Shown: positions 25,944-37,028 of the stretch, in pieces | Numbering within the stretch: the stretch's first letter is position 1 | How the letters are laid out: each line of letters begins with the position of its first letter | Assembly (NCBI GenBank): GCA_913061435.1 | Contig: CAJXUK010000024.1 | Coordinates: 1 to 44,700, forward strand | Direction of reading: 5' to 3' | Source: an uncultured Thalassolituus sp. | Lineage (GTDB): Bacteria > Pseudomonadota > Gammaproteobacteria > Pseudomonadales > Oceanobacteraceae | Length of the DNA: 44,700 nucleotides | The notes under the pieces: generated by a model | Database searches by the model: none | Told to the model about the DNA's origin: nothing | Seen by the model: only the letters and a program-made list of their open reading frames with translations | Position numbers and translations under genes: made by a program

Positions 25944-27404
25944 ATGAAGTTCAGCTTTAAACATTTCACTACTCACCTGCTTGTTTCACTTTTATGTCTA
26001 CTGGCTTTAACTGGCAGCGTTTTACCCAATAAGATTGAAAAAATTCTCAATCAGGGTGAAATCGTGGTTGTTACCCGCAACAGCCCAACCACCTATTTCG
26101 AAGATAATGTCGGTGAAACCGGCTATGAATATGAACTCGCTAAATCGTTTGCTGACTATCTAGGGGTTAACCTTGTTATTAAACAAGCGGATACCTTAGA
26201 AGAACTTTATGCTTACTTAAATCAAAAAAACGTAGCCTTTGCCGCCGCTAGTTTAACCGTTAGACCCGACAAAAATGAGTCTGTGCGTTTTTCTACACCC
26301 TACATGCAGGTTAGCCAACAAATAATCTACCGCAGAGGTACTTTAAGGCCCAAACAAGTTACAGACCTGATTAACGGCAAGTTACTTGTAACCAGTGATA
26401 GCAGCCATTCTTATCAATTAAGACAGATGCAAAACGATGTTCCAGAGTTAAGTTGGAGCGAAAGCCCGGATTATGCCACTGTAGAACTATTACAAATGGT
26501 TGCAGATGGTGAAATAGATTACACAATTGTCGACTCCAACGAATTTGAAATGCTGCAAGCCTACTACCCTAATGTCGGTATTGGTTTTGACCTAACAGGC
26601 GTACAACCTCTGGCATGGGCATTTCCTCAATCCCCCGATAACAGCCTGTTCGAAGAAGCTCAAAGTTTTTTTCGTGATGTTCAAACCAATGGATTACTAC
26701 TGGAAATTGAAGAACGTTTTTACGGCCACCTAGGACAGCTTAATTATGCAGGTGCTAAGCGCTTTAAACGTCAAACCCATAAAAAACTTAATAAATACGA
26801 TGAGATATTTCAGCAAGCAGCTCAGCAATATGATCTAGATTGGCGCTTACTGGCGGCCATGAGCTATCAAGAATCGCATTGGAATCCACGCGCTCGTAGT
26901 TTTACCGGCGTTCGCGGCATGATGATGTTAACTCTGCGTACGGCAAAAGAACTGGGAGTAAAAAACCGTTTAGATCCCAAACAAAGCATTTTTGGTGGGG
27001 CCAAATATTTAGCTAAACTGCGTAAGCGAATGCCAGATAATATTGCTGAACCAGACCGCACTTGGATGGCACTTGCAGCTTATAACGTAGGGTACGGACA
27101 CCTAACAGACGCCAGAAAGCTCACCAAACTTGATGGTGGTGATAGCACGCGCTGGATGGATGTTAAAGATTACTTACCGCGCTTGAGTCAAAAACGCTAT
27201 TACAAACAAACTCGCCATGGCTACGCTCGTGGTAACGAACCAGTATCTTACGTACAAAATATACGTCGTTACTTTGATGTATTGGTTTGGAATGAAGCTA
27301 ATAATGTTAACAATAACAATGCTTTAACAGAAACCGAGCTGGCCATAGAAGATGCACCCATGCAGCTGTCAGCCAACGTCCGCGTTATTCCCCCGCTGCT
27401 TTAA
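25944..27404 (+). CDS. mltF: Membrane-bound lytic murein transglycosylase F
   Basis: The enzyme cleaves peptidoglycan glycan strands to 1,6-anhydro ends at the outer membrane. The product is 486 residues. The N-terminus (MKFSFKHFTTHLLVSLLCLL) is a signal sequence. Residues about 35-270 form a family 3 solute-binding-like domain (GEIVVVTRNSPTTYFE, SVRFSTPYMQVSQQI). About 285-430 form the SLT catalytic domain, with the Glu in AMSYQESHWNP and the motif WMALAAYNVGYGH. AGGAGAG supports the start. Its 3' end overlaps tadA on the other strand by 36 nt. Confidence 0.95.
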   Translation: MKFSFKHFTTHLLVSLLCLLALTGSVLPNKIEKILNQGEIVVVTRNSPTTYFEDNVGETGYEYELAKSFADYLGVNLVIKQADTLEELYAYLNQKNVAFAAASLTVRPDKNESVRFSTPYMQVSQQIIYRRGTLRPKQVTDLINGKLLVTSDSSHSYQLRQMQNDVPELSWSESPDYATVELLQMVADGEIDYTIVDSNEFEMLQAYYPNVGIGFDLTGVQPLAWAFPQSPDNSLFEEAQSFFRDVQTNGLLLEIEERFYGHLGQLNYAGAKRFKRQTHKKLNKYDEIFQQAAQQYDLDWRLLAAMSYQESHWNPRARSFTGVRGMMMLTLRTAKELGVKNRLDPKQSIFGGAKYLAKLRKRMPDNIAEPDRTWMALAAYNVGYGHLTDARKLTKLDGGDSTRWMDVKDYLPRLSQKRYYKQTRHGYARGNEPVSYVQNIRRYFDVLVWNEANNVNNNNALTETELAIEDAPMQLSANVRVIPPLL

Positions 27405-27878
27405 CTTTTTCTTATTTTCGCGGCGCATTTTAAAAAAGCTAGACATCAGCTCACTCGCTTCCTCAGCCATCACACCGGCACAAATAGCTACTTTATGATT
27501 TAAAAAATCACTGCCCAAAAACTGCATAGCCGATTCAACGACACCAGACTTAGGTTCTGTAGTTGCATAAACCAAACGCTCAATACGTGAATGCACCAAA
27601 CAACCGGCGCACATAGCGCATGGCTCGACCGTGACATACAAGGTAGCCCCTGATAATCGATAATTGCCAATGCTTTTTGCCGCATCGCGTAGCGCCACAA
27701 TTTCTGCATGGGCACTCGGATCGATCTGAGTAATAGGCCGATTATAGCCTCGACCAACAACCTCTCCATTAATTACAACCACAGCCCCAACGGGAACTTC
27801 ACCCGCTGCAAAAGCTAACTGGCCTTGAGCAAGTGCTTGCGCCATAAAAGATTGGTCGATCTGTTCTTGTTCTGTCAT
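27369..27878 (-). CDS. tadA: tRNA-specific adenosine deaminase
   Basis: The enzyme converts A34 to inosine in the tRNA-Arg(ACG) anticodon. The ATG at 27878 gives 169 residues (E. coli 167); a TTG just before it is possible. The zinc-dependent deaminase motifs are present: SAHAEIVAL with the catalytic His-Ala-Glu, and VEPCAMCAGC with the two zinc Cys. The C-terminal tail is basic. The gene converges on mltF and overlaps its 3' end by 36 nt, with no terminator between them. Confidence 0.95.
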   Translation of the reverse strand: MTEQEQIDQSFMAQALAQGQLAFAAGEVPVGAVVVINGEVVGRGYNRPITQIDPSAHAEIVALRDAAKSIGNYRLSGATLYVTVEPCAMCAGCLVHSRIERLVYATTEPKSGVVESAMQFLGSDFLNHKVAICAGVMAEEASELMSSFFKMRRENKKKLKQRGNNADVG

Positions 27879-27937
27879 CAATGCAGTATCATGTTTTTAA
27901 ACAAAATTAATAATAAAGAATTTAGTAGAGGATTACT

Positions 27938-28330
27938 ATGTGGACTAATACCCTAAGCCCAAGATTTGCAGAAACCGATGCCCTTGGCCACATTAATAAC
28001 ACGGTACTGCCTGTTTGGTTTGAAGACAGCCGAACTCCGATCTTTGAATTATTTTGCCCCGGCATGGATACCAACGACTGGCATCTTATTATTGCTAAAA
28101 TCGATGTCGAATTTCTAGCCGAAATCTATTTTGGTAAATTAGTTGAAATTCGCACCTACATGATCAAAATTGGTAATTCTTCTATGGTAGTAGGACACGA
28201 AGCATGGCAAGAAGGCATTATGGTGGCTAAAGGCTCTGCAGTTATGGTGCATTTTGATCATACGGCAAAAGCATCTAAACCTATTCCTAAAGATGTACGA
28301 GAAATTTTAGAAAAGCACATGCACACCTAA
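27938..28330 (+). CDS. Acyl-CoA thioesterase-like hotdog protein (4HBT family)
   Basis: The product is 130 residues, the size of a single hotdog domain such as YbgC or FadM. The motif SPRFAETDALGHINNTVLPVWFE contains the Asp and the GHINN that mark the 4HBT active-site region. It probably hydrolyses an acyl-CoA thioester in the cytoplasm; the substrate is unknown. AGAGGA lies before the ATG. It is divergent from tadA and upstream of the dps-like gene, separated from it by a spacer with its own promoter-like signal. Confidence 0.85.
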   Translation: MWTNTLSPRFAETDALGHINNTVLPVWFEDSRTPIFELFCPGMDTNDWHLIIAKIDVEFLAEIYFGKLVEIRTYMIKIGNSSMVVGHEAWQEGIMVAKGSAVMVHFDHTAKASKPIPKDVREILEKHMHT

Positions 28331-28355
28331 TTGCACACCTAAATGCAGACCCAAT
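28320..28355. repeat. 12-bp tandem duplication at the end of the thioesterase gene
   Basis: TGCACACCTAAT and TGCACACCTAAA (28320-28343) lie in tandem, with a diverged third unit TGCAGACCCAAT (28344-28355). The first copy contains the stop codon of the thioesterase gene, so a duplication here leaves the protein unchanged. Confidence 0.7.
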
Positions 28356-28372
28356 TTCAAAACATTAGTTAA

Positions 28373-28434
28373 AACAGTCTGTTCAAATAGCCGAGCTAAA
28401 GAACACTATTAACAATTTACAGACTTGTTATAAT
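28373..28434 (+). promoter_or_regulatory. Putative promoter region of the dps-like gene with two palindromes
   Basis: TGTTATAAT (28426-28434) is a perfect extended -10. Upstream are two inverted repeats: AACAGTCTGTT (28373-28383) and AATAG (28386-28390) with CTATT (28406-28410). The second overlaps the -35 position, as expected for a regulator site. It is not a full OxyR consensus. Confidence 0.5.
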
Positions 28435-28493
28435 AATTCTGCAAACCCGTAAAACTGTGTTTTAAAAATATTGTTTCAACAAGAGGGATTAGT

Positions 28494-28964
28494 ATGTCAA
28501 ATATAGATATTGGTATTAATGAGAATGATCGTTTAGCCATTGCTGAAGGTCTAAAGAAATTATTAGCTGACTCTTACACTCTTTATTTACAATCACACAA
28601 CTTTCACTGGAACGTTACCGGCCCACAGTTCCGTGAATTGCACTTGATGTTTGAAGAACACTACACAGAATTATCCGTTGCCGTTGATGATGTTGCAGAG
28701 CGCATCCGTACTTTAGGTGTTATCGCACCAGCAACCTACAGCGCCTTCGCTAAATTGAGCAGCATTAAAGAAGTAGAAGATATTCCAGAGTCTAGCGATA
28801 TGGTTAAAATATTGCTTCAAGGGCATGAGAGCGTGGTTAAGACCTGCCGAGATGTATTAAAAATATCACAAGCTGCTGACGACGAATCAACTAACGCTTT
28901 AGTCGGTGACCGCATGCGAGTTCACGAAAAAACAGCGTGGATGCTGCGAGCAACTTTGAAATAA
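28494..28964 (+). CDS. dps: Dps-like miniferritin (DNA protection during starvation)
   Basis: The 156-residue protein is of the ferritin-like Dps family. Such proteins assemble as 12-mers, oxidise Fe(II) with peroxide, store iron and shield DNA. The family pattern is clear: [24 protein letters not shown], then a region with Asp and Glu ligands ([16 protein letters not shown]). The C-terminal [10 protein letters not shown] is also typical. GAGGG supports the start. An extended -10 promoter upstream and a strong terminator downstream show it is a single-gene unit. The Dps subtype is not resolved. Confidence 0.92.
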   Translation: MSNIDIGINENDRLAIAEGLKKLLADSYTLYLQSHNFHWNVTGPQFRELHLMFEEHYTELSVAVDDVAERIRTLGVIAPATYSAFAKLSSIKEVEDIPESSDMVKILLQGHESVVKTCRDVLKISQAADDESTNALVGDRMRVHEKTAWMLRATLK

Positions 28965-29020
28965 CGCTTTAAACATGACGTTTCGATATCATGTAGAGGC
29001 CATATAGAGGTCATGTGATA

Positions 29021-29048
29021 AAAAACGCTGCCATTGAGCAGCGTTTTT
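29021..29048 (+). terminator. Rho-independent terminator between dps and the phospholipase D gene
   Basis: An 11-bp stem, AAAAACGCTGC (29021-29031) and GCAGCGTTTTT (29038-29048), is followed by further T on the plus strand and is flanked by A on the other side. It can serve both converging genes; the stop codon of the minus-strand gene touches it. Confidence 0.9.
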
Positions 29049-30647
29049 TTATAACAACCAATCAATAGGCAACACACTTAAGATCGACAAGACACTGCGT
29101 GAAAAAAATGTCATCCCTGGCTCATTATTATGCAAAACTGTCTCATCACCATTCCTCTCCGTCCAAACAATATCACCACTTTCATCCAAACTTAATTGAT
29201 AAGCAACAAGATCCACTTGCTGATAAAACTCGTCTTCAACTTGAGAGGCTATAAACTCACTTTCTATTATAAATCCTAACTCTGTATTCAAATGTATTGA
29301 GCGTGGATCAAAATTGAACGAACCGATAAACAAACGCTTAGAATCAATAACAAATGTTTTTGCATGCAAGTTAGACGCAGAACTACCAAAAGGCCCCATT
29401 TTTTTTAAACGACCATCGGAGTTTTCTATACTTGGGCGAAATTCATACAGTTTAACTCCAGACTTTAGTAACGCTTTACGGTGCTTAGCGTAACCAGAAT
29501 GAACCGGCAAAACATCCGTTGCTTGCATAGAGTTAGTTAATACGCTGATTGAAACACCAGAGTTAACCAACTTAGCAAATGCTTTCACCCCTGTTTTTGT
29601 CGGAACAAAATAAGGGGTCACTAACAAAACGGTCGACTCAGGCTGGCCGATTATTTCAGCCAGTTTATTAATCAAAAGAGTTTCTTGATGATGCTTATCC
29701 AAACCCTTCACAGGATCATCACTGATCATCTTAGTCGCCGTCCATTCAAACGATAGCTCTTTTGCCAGCAACTGTTTGACCAAAGAAGTGTGTTTTAAAA
29801 CTTTTAAATAAACTTCGCGCTTGGGGTTAGAGTTTTGTTCGGGTAGATACTCAACCGTGGAATACACAGTGCTTTTATTAGAGTTAACAACATTTGTAAT
29901 CGGGTACGCAGAGTCACTTTCCCAGTACTGATCAAAATTATTAGAAACATCTGCGACAACATCACCAATTGCAATAAGGTCTAGGTCTTGCTTTAAAATA
30001 CCACTGCTTGCACCAAAATAATCATCACCAATATTACGCCCGCCAATAACCGTAACACTGCTATCCACTGTAAAGGATTTATTGTGCATACGACGGTTTA
30101 CTCTGGAGAAATCCATCATAAAACCCAACCATTTAAAACGGCGCTGAGCAAAAGGATTAAAAATTCTTACTTCCACATTCTCCAGTCTATTCAGTGCCGC
30201 TAACGGTTCATCCAAACCACTAATGCCATTGTCGTCCAATAGTATACGAACTCGCACACCGCGCTTAGCAGCATCGACTATGGCTTCAAACAGCAGAGTA
30301 CCCGTAATATCTTTTTGCCAAATATAATATTGAATATCTAGGGTTTGCTGAGCGGCCTTAGCTAATAACATGCGCGCCGCAAAAGCATTTTTGGGTTCAC
30401 CTAATAAACGAATACCACTTTTATTAGGATACCGTTGAGCAAACGGAGCAATGGCTTCACCGAGCTTTGTATGCTGAGCTTGTGCGGGCGTGAGTGCAGA
30501 TGATTGCGAACGCACTTGCAATGCCGCTACACTGCAACCACCAACATGAATTAGGGTAGCAAGCAGCAATAAATATTTAACAGTTTGATAACACATAGCA
30601 AACTTAGTCATTTTAAACGATGAATAAAAACAACAATCAGCATACAC
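29049..30647 (-). CDS. Phospholipase D family lipoprotein, ClsC-like cardiolipin synthase
   Basis: The product is 532 residues with two HKD motifs: HNKSFTVDSSVTVIGGRN (about residue 190) and HAKTFVIDSKRLFIGSFN (about residue 430). These form the PLD active site, and the layout fits E. coli ClsC (YmdC), which makes cardiolipin from PG and PE. The N-terminus has a hydrophobic stretch ending in a lipobox-like HVGGCSV, so it may be a periplasm-facing lipoprotein. GGAAGG precedes the ATG at 30647; Met codons at 30611 or 30596 are alternatives and would give a tidier signal peptide. It is divergent from the EEP gene, with 73 nt between. Confidence 0.85.
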   Translation of the reverse strand: MYADCCFYSSFKMTKFAMCYQTVKYLLLLATLIHVGGCSVAALQVRSQSSALTPAQAQHTKLGEAIAPFAQRYPNKSGIRLLGEPKNAFAARMLLAKAAQQTLDIQYYIWQKDITGTLLFEAIVDAAKRGVRVRILLDDNGISGLDEPLAALNRLENVEVRIFNPFAQRRFKWLGFMMDFSRVNRRMHNKSFTVDSSVTVIGGRNIGDDYFGASSGILKQDLDLIAIGDVVADVSNNFDQYWESDSAYPITNVVNSNKSTVYSTVEYLPEQNSNPKREVYLKVLKHTSLVKQLLAKELSFEWTATKMISDDPVKGLDKHHQETLLINKLAEIIGQPESTVLLVTPYFVPTKTGVKAFAKLVNSGVSISVLTNSMQATDVLPVHSGYAKHRKALLKSGVKLYEFRPSIENSDGRLKKMGPFGSSASNLHAKTFVIDSKRLFIGSFNFDPRSIHLNTELGFIIESEFIASQVEDEFYQQVDLVAYQLSLDESGDIVWTERNGDETVLHNNEPGMTFFSRSVLSILSVLPIDWLL

Positions 30648-30720
30648 CTTCCGATAGAAAATAAATCAATTACGCGTTATGTTGGCGCTAATTTCTTTTG
30701 ACTACTTTGGTTAATTTTTA

Positions 30721-31572
30721 ATGAAAAAAATACAATGGACAATGATTATACTTGCTGTTGTTAGTATTGGCATAATTACATCCTACTTCACGATTTTTCG
30801 TATACCAGACTCGGCTACCTTGATAGTTAATACAAAAAAAAACGATTTTCATAAAAACTCACTGCAGTGCTACGAAAATCCAACAGCAGCTGTCATTGAT
30901 GTCGATAGCAAAATCGATGTCTTAGTTTGGAATATTTTCAAACAATCAAAAAACAACTGGCAACAACAACTTCAACAATACTCAAAGCACTCGCAACTTG
31001 CCCTACTGCAAGAAGTCAGCATGACCGAAGCGTTTAAAACCTACACCCAACAGTCTGCTTGGTTCAGCAGCCATGTAGATGCATTTCGTGTTTTTGGTAC
31101 CAGCACTGGCGTATTAACTTTGTCGACTGTCTCACCGACACGGGCCTGCGCCCACATTGAATATGAGCCATGGATTCAATTGCCCAAGTCTGGGATTTAC
31201 GCCGAATTCAAATTGTCCGATGGGCGCAAGCTGGTTGTGGTTAATTTGCACTCAGTGAACTTTACATATGGTGTTAAAGAATACGAACTGCAACTCTTAG
31301 CACTCGCCGGTGCACTCAAAAAACACCAAGGCCCTATTATCTTTGCAGGAGACCTTAATGCATGGAGTCTTGAGCGTATTAGCACCATAGAAAAACAGTT
31401 AAACGAAATAGGGTTAATCGAAGTCAAGTTTGAACCTGACAATCGCAAAGAGTTTATTAATGGCATGGCCCTCGATTACGTATTTTATCGCCAACTAACC
31501 GTGCTTAATGCCCAAACTCCTGTCACAAATGCCTCTGACCATAATCCCTTAAAAGTCACTTTCGGGCTTTAA
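30721..31572 (+). CDS. Membrane-anchored endonuclease/exonuclease/phosphatase family protein
   Basis: The product is 283 residues. One N-terminal hydrophobic segment (WTMIILAVVSIGIITSYFTIF) is an anchor or signal. The EEP fold follows, with metal-binding and catalytic motifs: LLQEVS (Glu), NLHSVNF, FAGDLNAWS (Asp-Asn) and SDHNPLKVTF (Asp-His). Substrates of this family include DNA, phosphoinositides and sphingomyelin; which applies here is unknown. The catalytic domain probably faces the periplasm. The divergent ClsC-like neighbour suggests a phospholipid-related role, but this is inference. Confidence 0.85.
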   Translation: MKKIQWTMIILAVVSIGIITSYFTIFRIPDSATLIVNTKKNDFHKNSLQCYENPTAAVIDVDSKIDVLVWNIFKQSKNNWQQQLQQYSKHSQLALLQEVSMTEAFKTYTQQSAWFSSHVDAFRVFGTSTGVLTLSTVSPTRACAHIEYEPWIQLPKSGIYAEFKLSDGRKLVVVNLHSVNFTYGVKEYELQLLALAGALKKHQGPIIFAGDLNAWSLERISTIEKQLNEIGLIEVKFEPDNRKEFINGMALDYVFYRQLTVLNAQTPVTNASDHNPLKVTFGL

Positions 31573-33192
<1,620 letters not shown>

Positions 33193-33203
33193 TCAATCCC
33201 GCT

Positions 33204-33233
33204 AAAAAAACGCCTCTATTGAGGCGTTTTTTT
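33204..33233 (+). terminator. Bidirectional rho-independent terminator between tmm and nhaC
   Basis: A CGCCTC/GAGGCG stem with a 4-nt loop is flanked by seven A and seven T, so it works on both strands for the converging genes. Confidence 0.93.
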
Positions 33234-33236
33234 ACA

Positions 33237-34577
33237 CTAAGGCATAGTCGATTTTGCAGCTTTGCTACCTTGCCCAGAGGGCATGCCCAACACAATAGAA
33301 ACAATCATCACCAAGCCCAAAAACCAGCAATAAGCCACAGCTGTAACCAATTCCAAAGGCGATAGCCCCGACAGTGACGCAGCCAATAACATTTGCGCAC
33401 CGTAAGGTAAAATACCCTGAATCACACATGCACAAATATCCATAATACTGGCGCTACGTTTAGGGTCGACACCATAACGGATTGCTATGTCTTTCGCCAA
33501 GCTGCCCGAAATTAAAATGGCCACAGTATTGTTTGCGGTGCACACATTCACCAAGGCAACCCCAATCGCAATACTAAACTCCCCCATACGACGATGGGCT
33601 TTGGGTTCACTTTGTTGGCGTGTTAAACGATCTAACTGAGCCGCCAACCAATCCAAGCCACCACCGGCTTTCATCATGGCGCCTAAACCACCAATAAATA
33701 GAGACAGAATCAAAATCTCTTGCATGTTGGTATAACCGTTATAAATATCCCCCGACCAAGTGGCAATAGAATATTCAGGCACTTGCCACAAGCCAATTAA
33801 ACCCGCCACCACAATACCGGTTAACAACACCACCAGCACATTCATGCCAGAAACAGCCAATCCAAGCACCAAGATATAAGGCAACATTTTCGTTGAAGAC
33901 GAATGTGGGTTTACCATTACTTCAGCGGCATCGCCCTGAACAAACAACCATATAATAGTGAGCAAGGCTGCAGGCACTGCGATTTTAAAGTTCAATCTAA
34001 ACTTATCGCGCATATTACAACCCTGTGTGCGTGTGGCAGCAATGGTGGTATCAGAAATAAACGATAAATTATCACCAAACATTGCCCCGCCCATTACCGC
34101 GCCAATGGTTAATACCATCGATAAATCGGAAGCCTCAGCCACGCCAACAGCAATCGGAGCAACTGCGGCGATTGAACCCATAGACGTACCCATAGCGGTT
34201 GCCATAAAGGCAGTCATGATAAATAAGCCAGGCAACACAAACGAAGGAGGAATGGCATCCAAGCTTAAATTTACTACGGCCTCAACACCACCAATGGCTT
34301 TTGCGACACTGGCAAAACCACCCGCCAACAAAAATATCAGCAACATGGTGACAATCGTTGGATTTGAGCAACCTTGAATAAACTGCTCAACCCGCTGATT
34401 GATCGTGCCTTTAGCTAACAATAAAGCCAAAATAATAGCAGGCAGTATCGCCACCGGTGCTGATATTTGATAAAACGCATAATCAACCCCAGAAGCTTGA
34501 TAGTACAAACCGCTTCCAATAAACAAAAACATAAAAAGCAACATAGGCAGTAGAACCCATGGGGATTTTAAGGTCAT
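33237..34577 (-). CDS. nhaC: NhaC-family Na+/H+ antiporter
   Basis: The 446-residue integral membrane protein has about 11-12 helices. Family features include GTSMGSIAAVAPIAVGVA, MGGAMFGDNLSFISDTTIAATRTQG (NhaC signature with acidic and polar residues in the membrane) and VCTANNTVAILISG. It probably exports Na+ (or exchanges related organic ions) for protons in the inner membrane. The ATG at 34577 is chosen because it begins the conserved first helix; the frame extends upstream to 34805 but that would run into copA on the other strand. The ribosome binding site is weak (GAG). It is convergent with tmm. Confidence 0.88.
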   Translation of the reverse strand: MTLKSPWVLLPMLLFMFLFIGSGLYYQASGVDYAFYQISAPVAILPAIILALLLAKGTINQRVEQFIQGCSNPTIVTMLLIFLLAGGFASVAKAIGGVEAVVNLSLDAIPPSFVLPGLFIMTAFMATAMGTSMGSIAAVAPIAVGVAEASDLSMVLTIGAVMGGAMFGDNLSFISDTTIAATRTQGCNMRDKFRLNFKIAVPAALLTIIWLFVQGDAAEVMVNPHSSSTKMLPYILVLGLAVSGMNVLVVLLTGIVVAGLIGLWQVPEYSIATWSGDIYNGYTNMQEILILSLFIGGLGAMMKAGGGLDWLAAQLDRLTRQQSEPKAHRRMGEFSIAIGVALVNVCTANNTVAILISGSLAKDIAIRYGVDPKRSASIMDICACVIQGILPYGAQMLLAASLSGLSPLELVTAVAYCWFLGLVMIVSIVLGMPSGQGSKAAKSTMP

Positions 34578-34701
34578 AAAGAGATACTCGTTAAGAAAAA
34601 AGGAGAGATTTTTTTGAGCGCGGATTGTACCCCTTGCATAAAATGGATGCGAGAGTATGGTTAGACAAAAATCGAATAGTGCTGCAATAAAGGAGCATGG
34701 T

Positions 34702-36987
34702 ATGAACTCAACAGAGTCTTCAACGGATGATCTAGGATCATCGGTTGAACTATTAATTGATGGTGCCTCTTGTGGCAGTTGCGTCAAAAAAATTGAAAAC
34801 GCCATTCAGCAAGTTAATGGAGTTGAAAAAGCAGAAATGAATTTTGCCCAACGCACAGTTTCTGTAAGCGGCACATCAAGCAGCGACGCGTTGATTTTGG
34901 CGGTAGAAAAAGCCGGTTACAATGCCACATTGAGCCTTGCTGAAAACGAAGAACAAGCTCTTAGCGAAAAAGAAGCCGCCGATTGGGCTTACTATAAAAA
35001 ATTAATGCGCGACATGATCTTAGCTTTGAGCTTGGGTATGCCGCTGATGCTATATGGTTTAATCACAGGGGAAATGAGCGTCAATAGCAGCCAACAACAA
35101 ATTGCTTGGTTTGTGGTGGGCGTTTTAACCTTTTTGGTGATGGTGTTTTCAGGAAAACATTTTTATATCGGCGCATGGCAATCGTTCAAAAACCATTCAG
35201 CCAATATGGATACCTTAATCGCACTGGGCACAGGCACCGCTTGGCTATATTCCATGGTCGTGGTATTTGCCCCAGAAGCCGTACCAACCATGGCACGCCA
35301 TGTGTATTTTGAAGCCACGGCTATGATCATAGGTTTAATTAATCTTGGTCTTGCAATGGAGTTAAAAGCCCGCGGCAGAACATCCGACGCCATAAAGCGC
35401 CTAATCGGCCTACAGCCAAAAACCGCTAGTGTTATTCGCGACGGTCAAGAAATAAACATTGCTATAGACCTTGTTCGTTTTAACGATATTGTTCGCGTGC
35501 GCCCCGGGGAGAAAATCTCGGTCGACGGTAAAGTCACAGAAGGTCATACGGCTATCGATGAATCTATGCTAACCGGAGAACCCATGCCGGTAGAAAAAAC
35601 AACAGGCGATACGGTTGCTGCCGGTACTATTAATAAAACCGGTTCAATCTTATTTAAGGCCACACGCGTAGGTAAAAATACCTCGTTAGCCCACATCATT
35701 AAAATGGTAAAGCAAGCGCAAAACTCTAAGCCACCCATTGGCCGTTTAGCCGATATTATCTCAGCTTATTTTGTTCCGGTTATTATGATCATCGCCGTGA
35801 TCAGTGCTCTAGTATGGTTAAACTTTGGCCCTCATCCAGCGATTGCCTATGCCTTAGTGACTGCTACCACAGTATTGATCATTGCCTGTCCTTGCGCGCT
35901 GGGGTTAGCAACCCCTATGTCGGTCATGGTCGGAATGGGCAAAGCCGCAGAAGCTGGAGTATTAATTCGTAACGGCGAAGCGCTACAAACAGCCTCTAAA
36001 ATCACCGCCATGGTACTGGATAAAACCGGCACAATCACACTAGGCACCCCCAAAGTAACCGACATACTGGTAACAGAAACGGTGCTTGGCAACGGCTTAA
36101 ACGAAAGCACGATATTACAATTAGCCGCTACCCTAGAAAACGGCTCCGAACATCCTCTTGCCATGGCCATAATGGAACACGCCAAAGAAAAAGGCATTTC
36201 ACCTCAAGATGGTAAAGCCTCTCACTTTAAAGCAATTGTGGGTCAAGGCGTACAAGCTGAAATGGACGGTAAAATCATCTTGTTGGGCAACGAAAAGCTC
36301 ATGTATACGCAAAACATCGAACTGGGTGATTTTAAAGACAAAGCGCAGCAACTGGCCGCTGCCGCAAAAACCCCCATGTACTTATCGATTGATGGCCAAC
36401 TTGCCGCCATTATTGCAGTTGCCGACCCAATCAAAGACGATTCTATTGCTGCCATTAAGCGCCTGCAGAACAACGGCATGCGCGTCATTATGCTCACCGG
36501 TGATAACCGCGAAACCGCCAAAGCCGTGGCTGAAAAAGTGGGAATTACAGAATTCTTTGCCGAAGTGATGCCAGAAGACAAGTCTGCCAAGGTACAAGCA
36601 CTTCAAGCACAAGGTGAGATTGTTGGTATGACCGGTGATGGTATTAACGACGCCCCCGCTTTGGCAGTTGCTAATGTCGGTTTTGCCATAGGCACCGGGA
36701 CCGACGTAGCCATCGAAAGCGCCGACATTACCTTAATGCGAGGTTCCCTTCATGGCTTGGCCGATGCAATTGCTATTAGTAAAGCGACTTTACGCAATAT
36801 TAAACAAAACTTGTTAGGTGCTTTTATTTATAACGTGGCAGGAGTTCCCATTGCGGCGGGAGTATTATTTCCTATATTCGGTGTATTACTCAACCCAGTG
36901 ATTGCCGGTGCCGCCATGGCATTCTCGTCGGTAACCGTGGTCACCAACGCCAACCGTTTACGTTTTTTTAAAGCCGAAAAGCATTAA
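34702..36987 (+). CDS. copA: Copper-exporting P1B-type ATPase
   Basis: The 761-residue enzyme pumps Cu(I) out of the cytoplasm using ATP. The N-terminal metal-binding domain has GASCGSC, a variant of the usual GMTCxxC. The core shows the membrane metal site [10 protein letters not shown], the actuator TGEPMP, phosphorylation DKTGTIT, nucleotide-binding SEHPLA, and the hinge [13 protein letters not shown]. The last helices carry YN (AFIYNVAG) and MxxSS (AMAFSSV), diagnostic of Cu(I) pumps. The start follows AAGGAG at 6 nt; an upstream ATG at 34657 is in frame but lacks such a site. The cupredoxin gene follows after 41 nt. Confidence 0.95.
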   Translation: MNSTESSTDDLGSSVELLIDGASCGSCVKKIENAIQQVNGVEKAEMNFAQRTVSVSGTSSSDALILAVEKAGYNATLSLAENEEQALSEKEAADWAYYKKLMRDMILALSLGMPLMLYGLITGEMSVNSSQQQIAWFVVGVLTFLVMVFSGKHFYIGAWQSFKNHSANMDTLIALGTGTAWLYSMVVVFAPEAVPTMARHVYFEATAMIIGLINLGLAMELKARGRTSDAIKRLIGLQPKTASVIRDGQEINIAIDLVRFNDIVRVRPGEKISVDGKVTEGHTAIDESMLTGEPMPVEKTTGDTVAAGTINKTGSILFKATRVGKNTSLAHIIKMVKQAQNSKPPIGRLADIISAYFVPVIMIIAVISALVWLNFGPHPAIAYALVTATTVLIIACPCALGLATPMSVMVGMGKAAEAGVLIRNGEALQTASKITAMVLDKTGTITLGTPKVTDILVTETVLGNGLNESTILQLAATLENGSEHPLAMAIMEHAKEKGISPQDGKASHFKAIVGQGVQAEMDGKIILLGNEKLMYTQNIELGDFKDKAQQLAAAAKTPMYLSIDGQLAAIIAVADPIKDDSIAAIKRLQNNGMRVIMLTGDNRETAKAVAEKVGITEFFAEVMPEDKSAKVQALQAQGEIVGMTGDGINDAPALAVANVGFAIGTGTDVAIESADITLMRGSLHGLADAIAISKATLRNIKQNLLGAFIYNVAGVPIAAGVLFPIFGVLLNPVIAGAAMAFSSVTVVTNANRLRFFKAEKH

Positions 36988-37028
36988 CCCGAACGTGAAA
37001 AATGCAAACATAGCAAAGGAAGTAATAC

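Noticed and set aside
25760..25960. 66-residue frame upstream of mltF
   Set aside because: Overlaps the mltF start, lacks a ribosome binding site, and shows no family features.
28373..28410. OxyR or LexA site before dps
   Set aside because: Spacing and half-sites do not match the ATAG-N7-CTAT OxyR pattern or the CTGT-N8-ACAG LexA box, so only a generic palindrome is reported.
34620..34702. CueR-type operator before copA
   Set aside because: No clear dyad with an elongated -35/-10 spacer was found in the short upstream region.
35847..36197. 116-residue open frame on the minus strand inside copA
   Set aside because: Antisense to the phosphorylation and nucleotide-binding regions of copA; its hydrophobic appearance is a by-product of the codons on the real strand.
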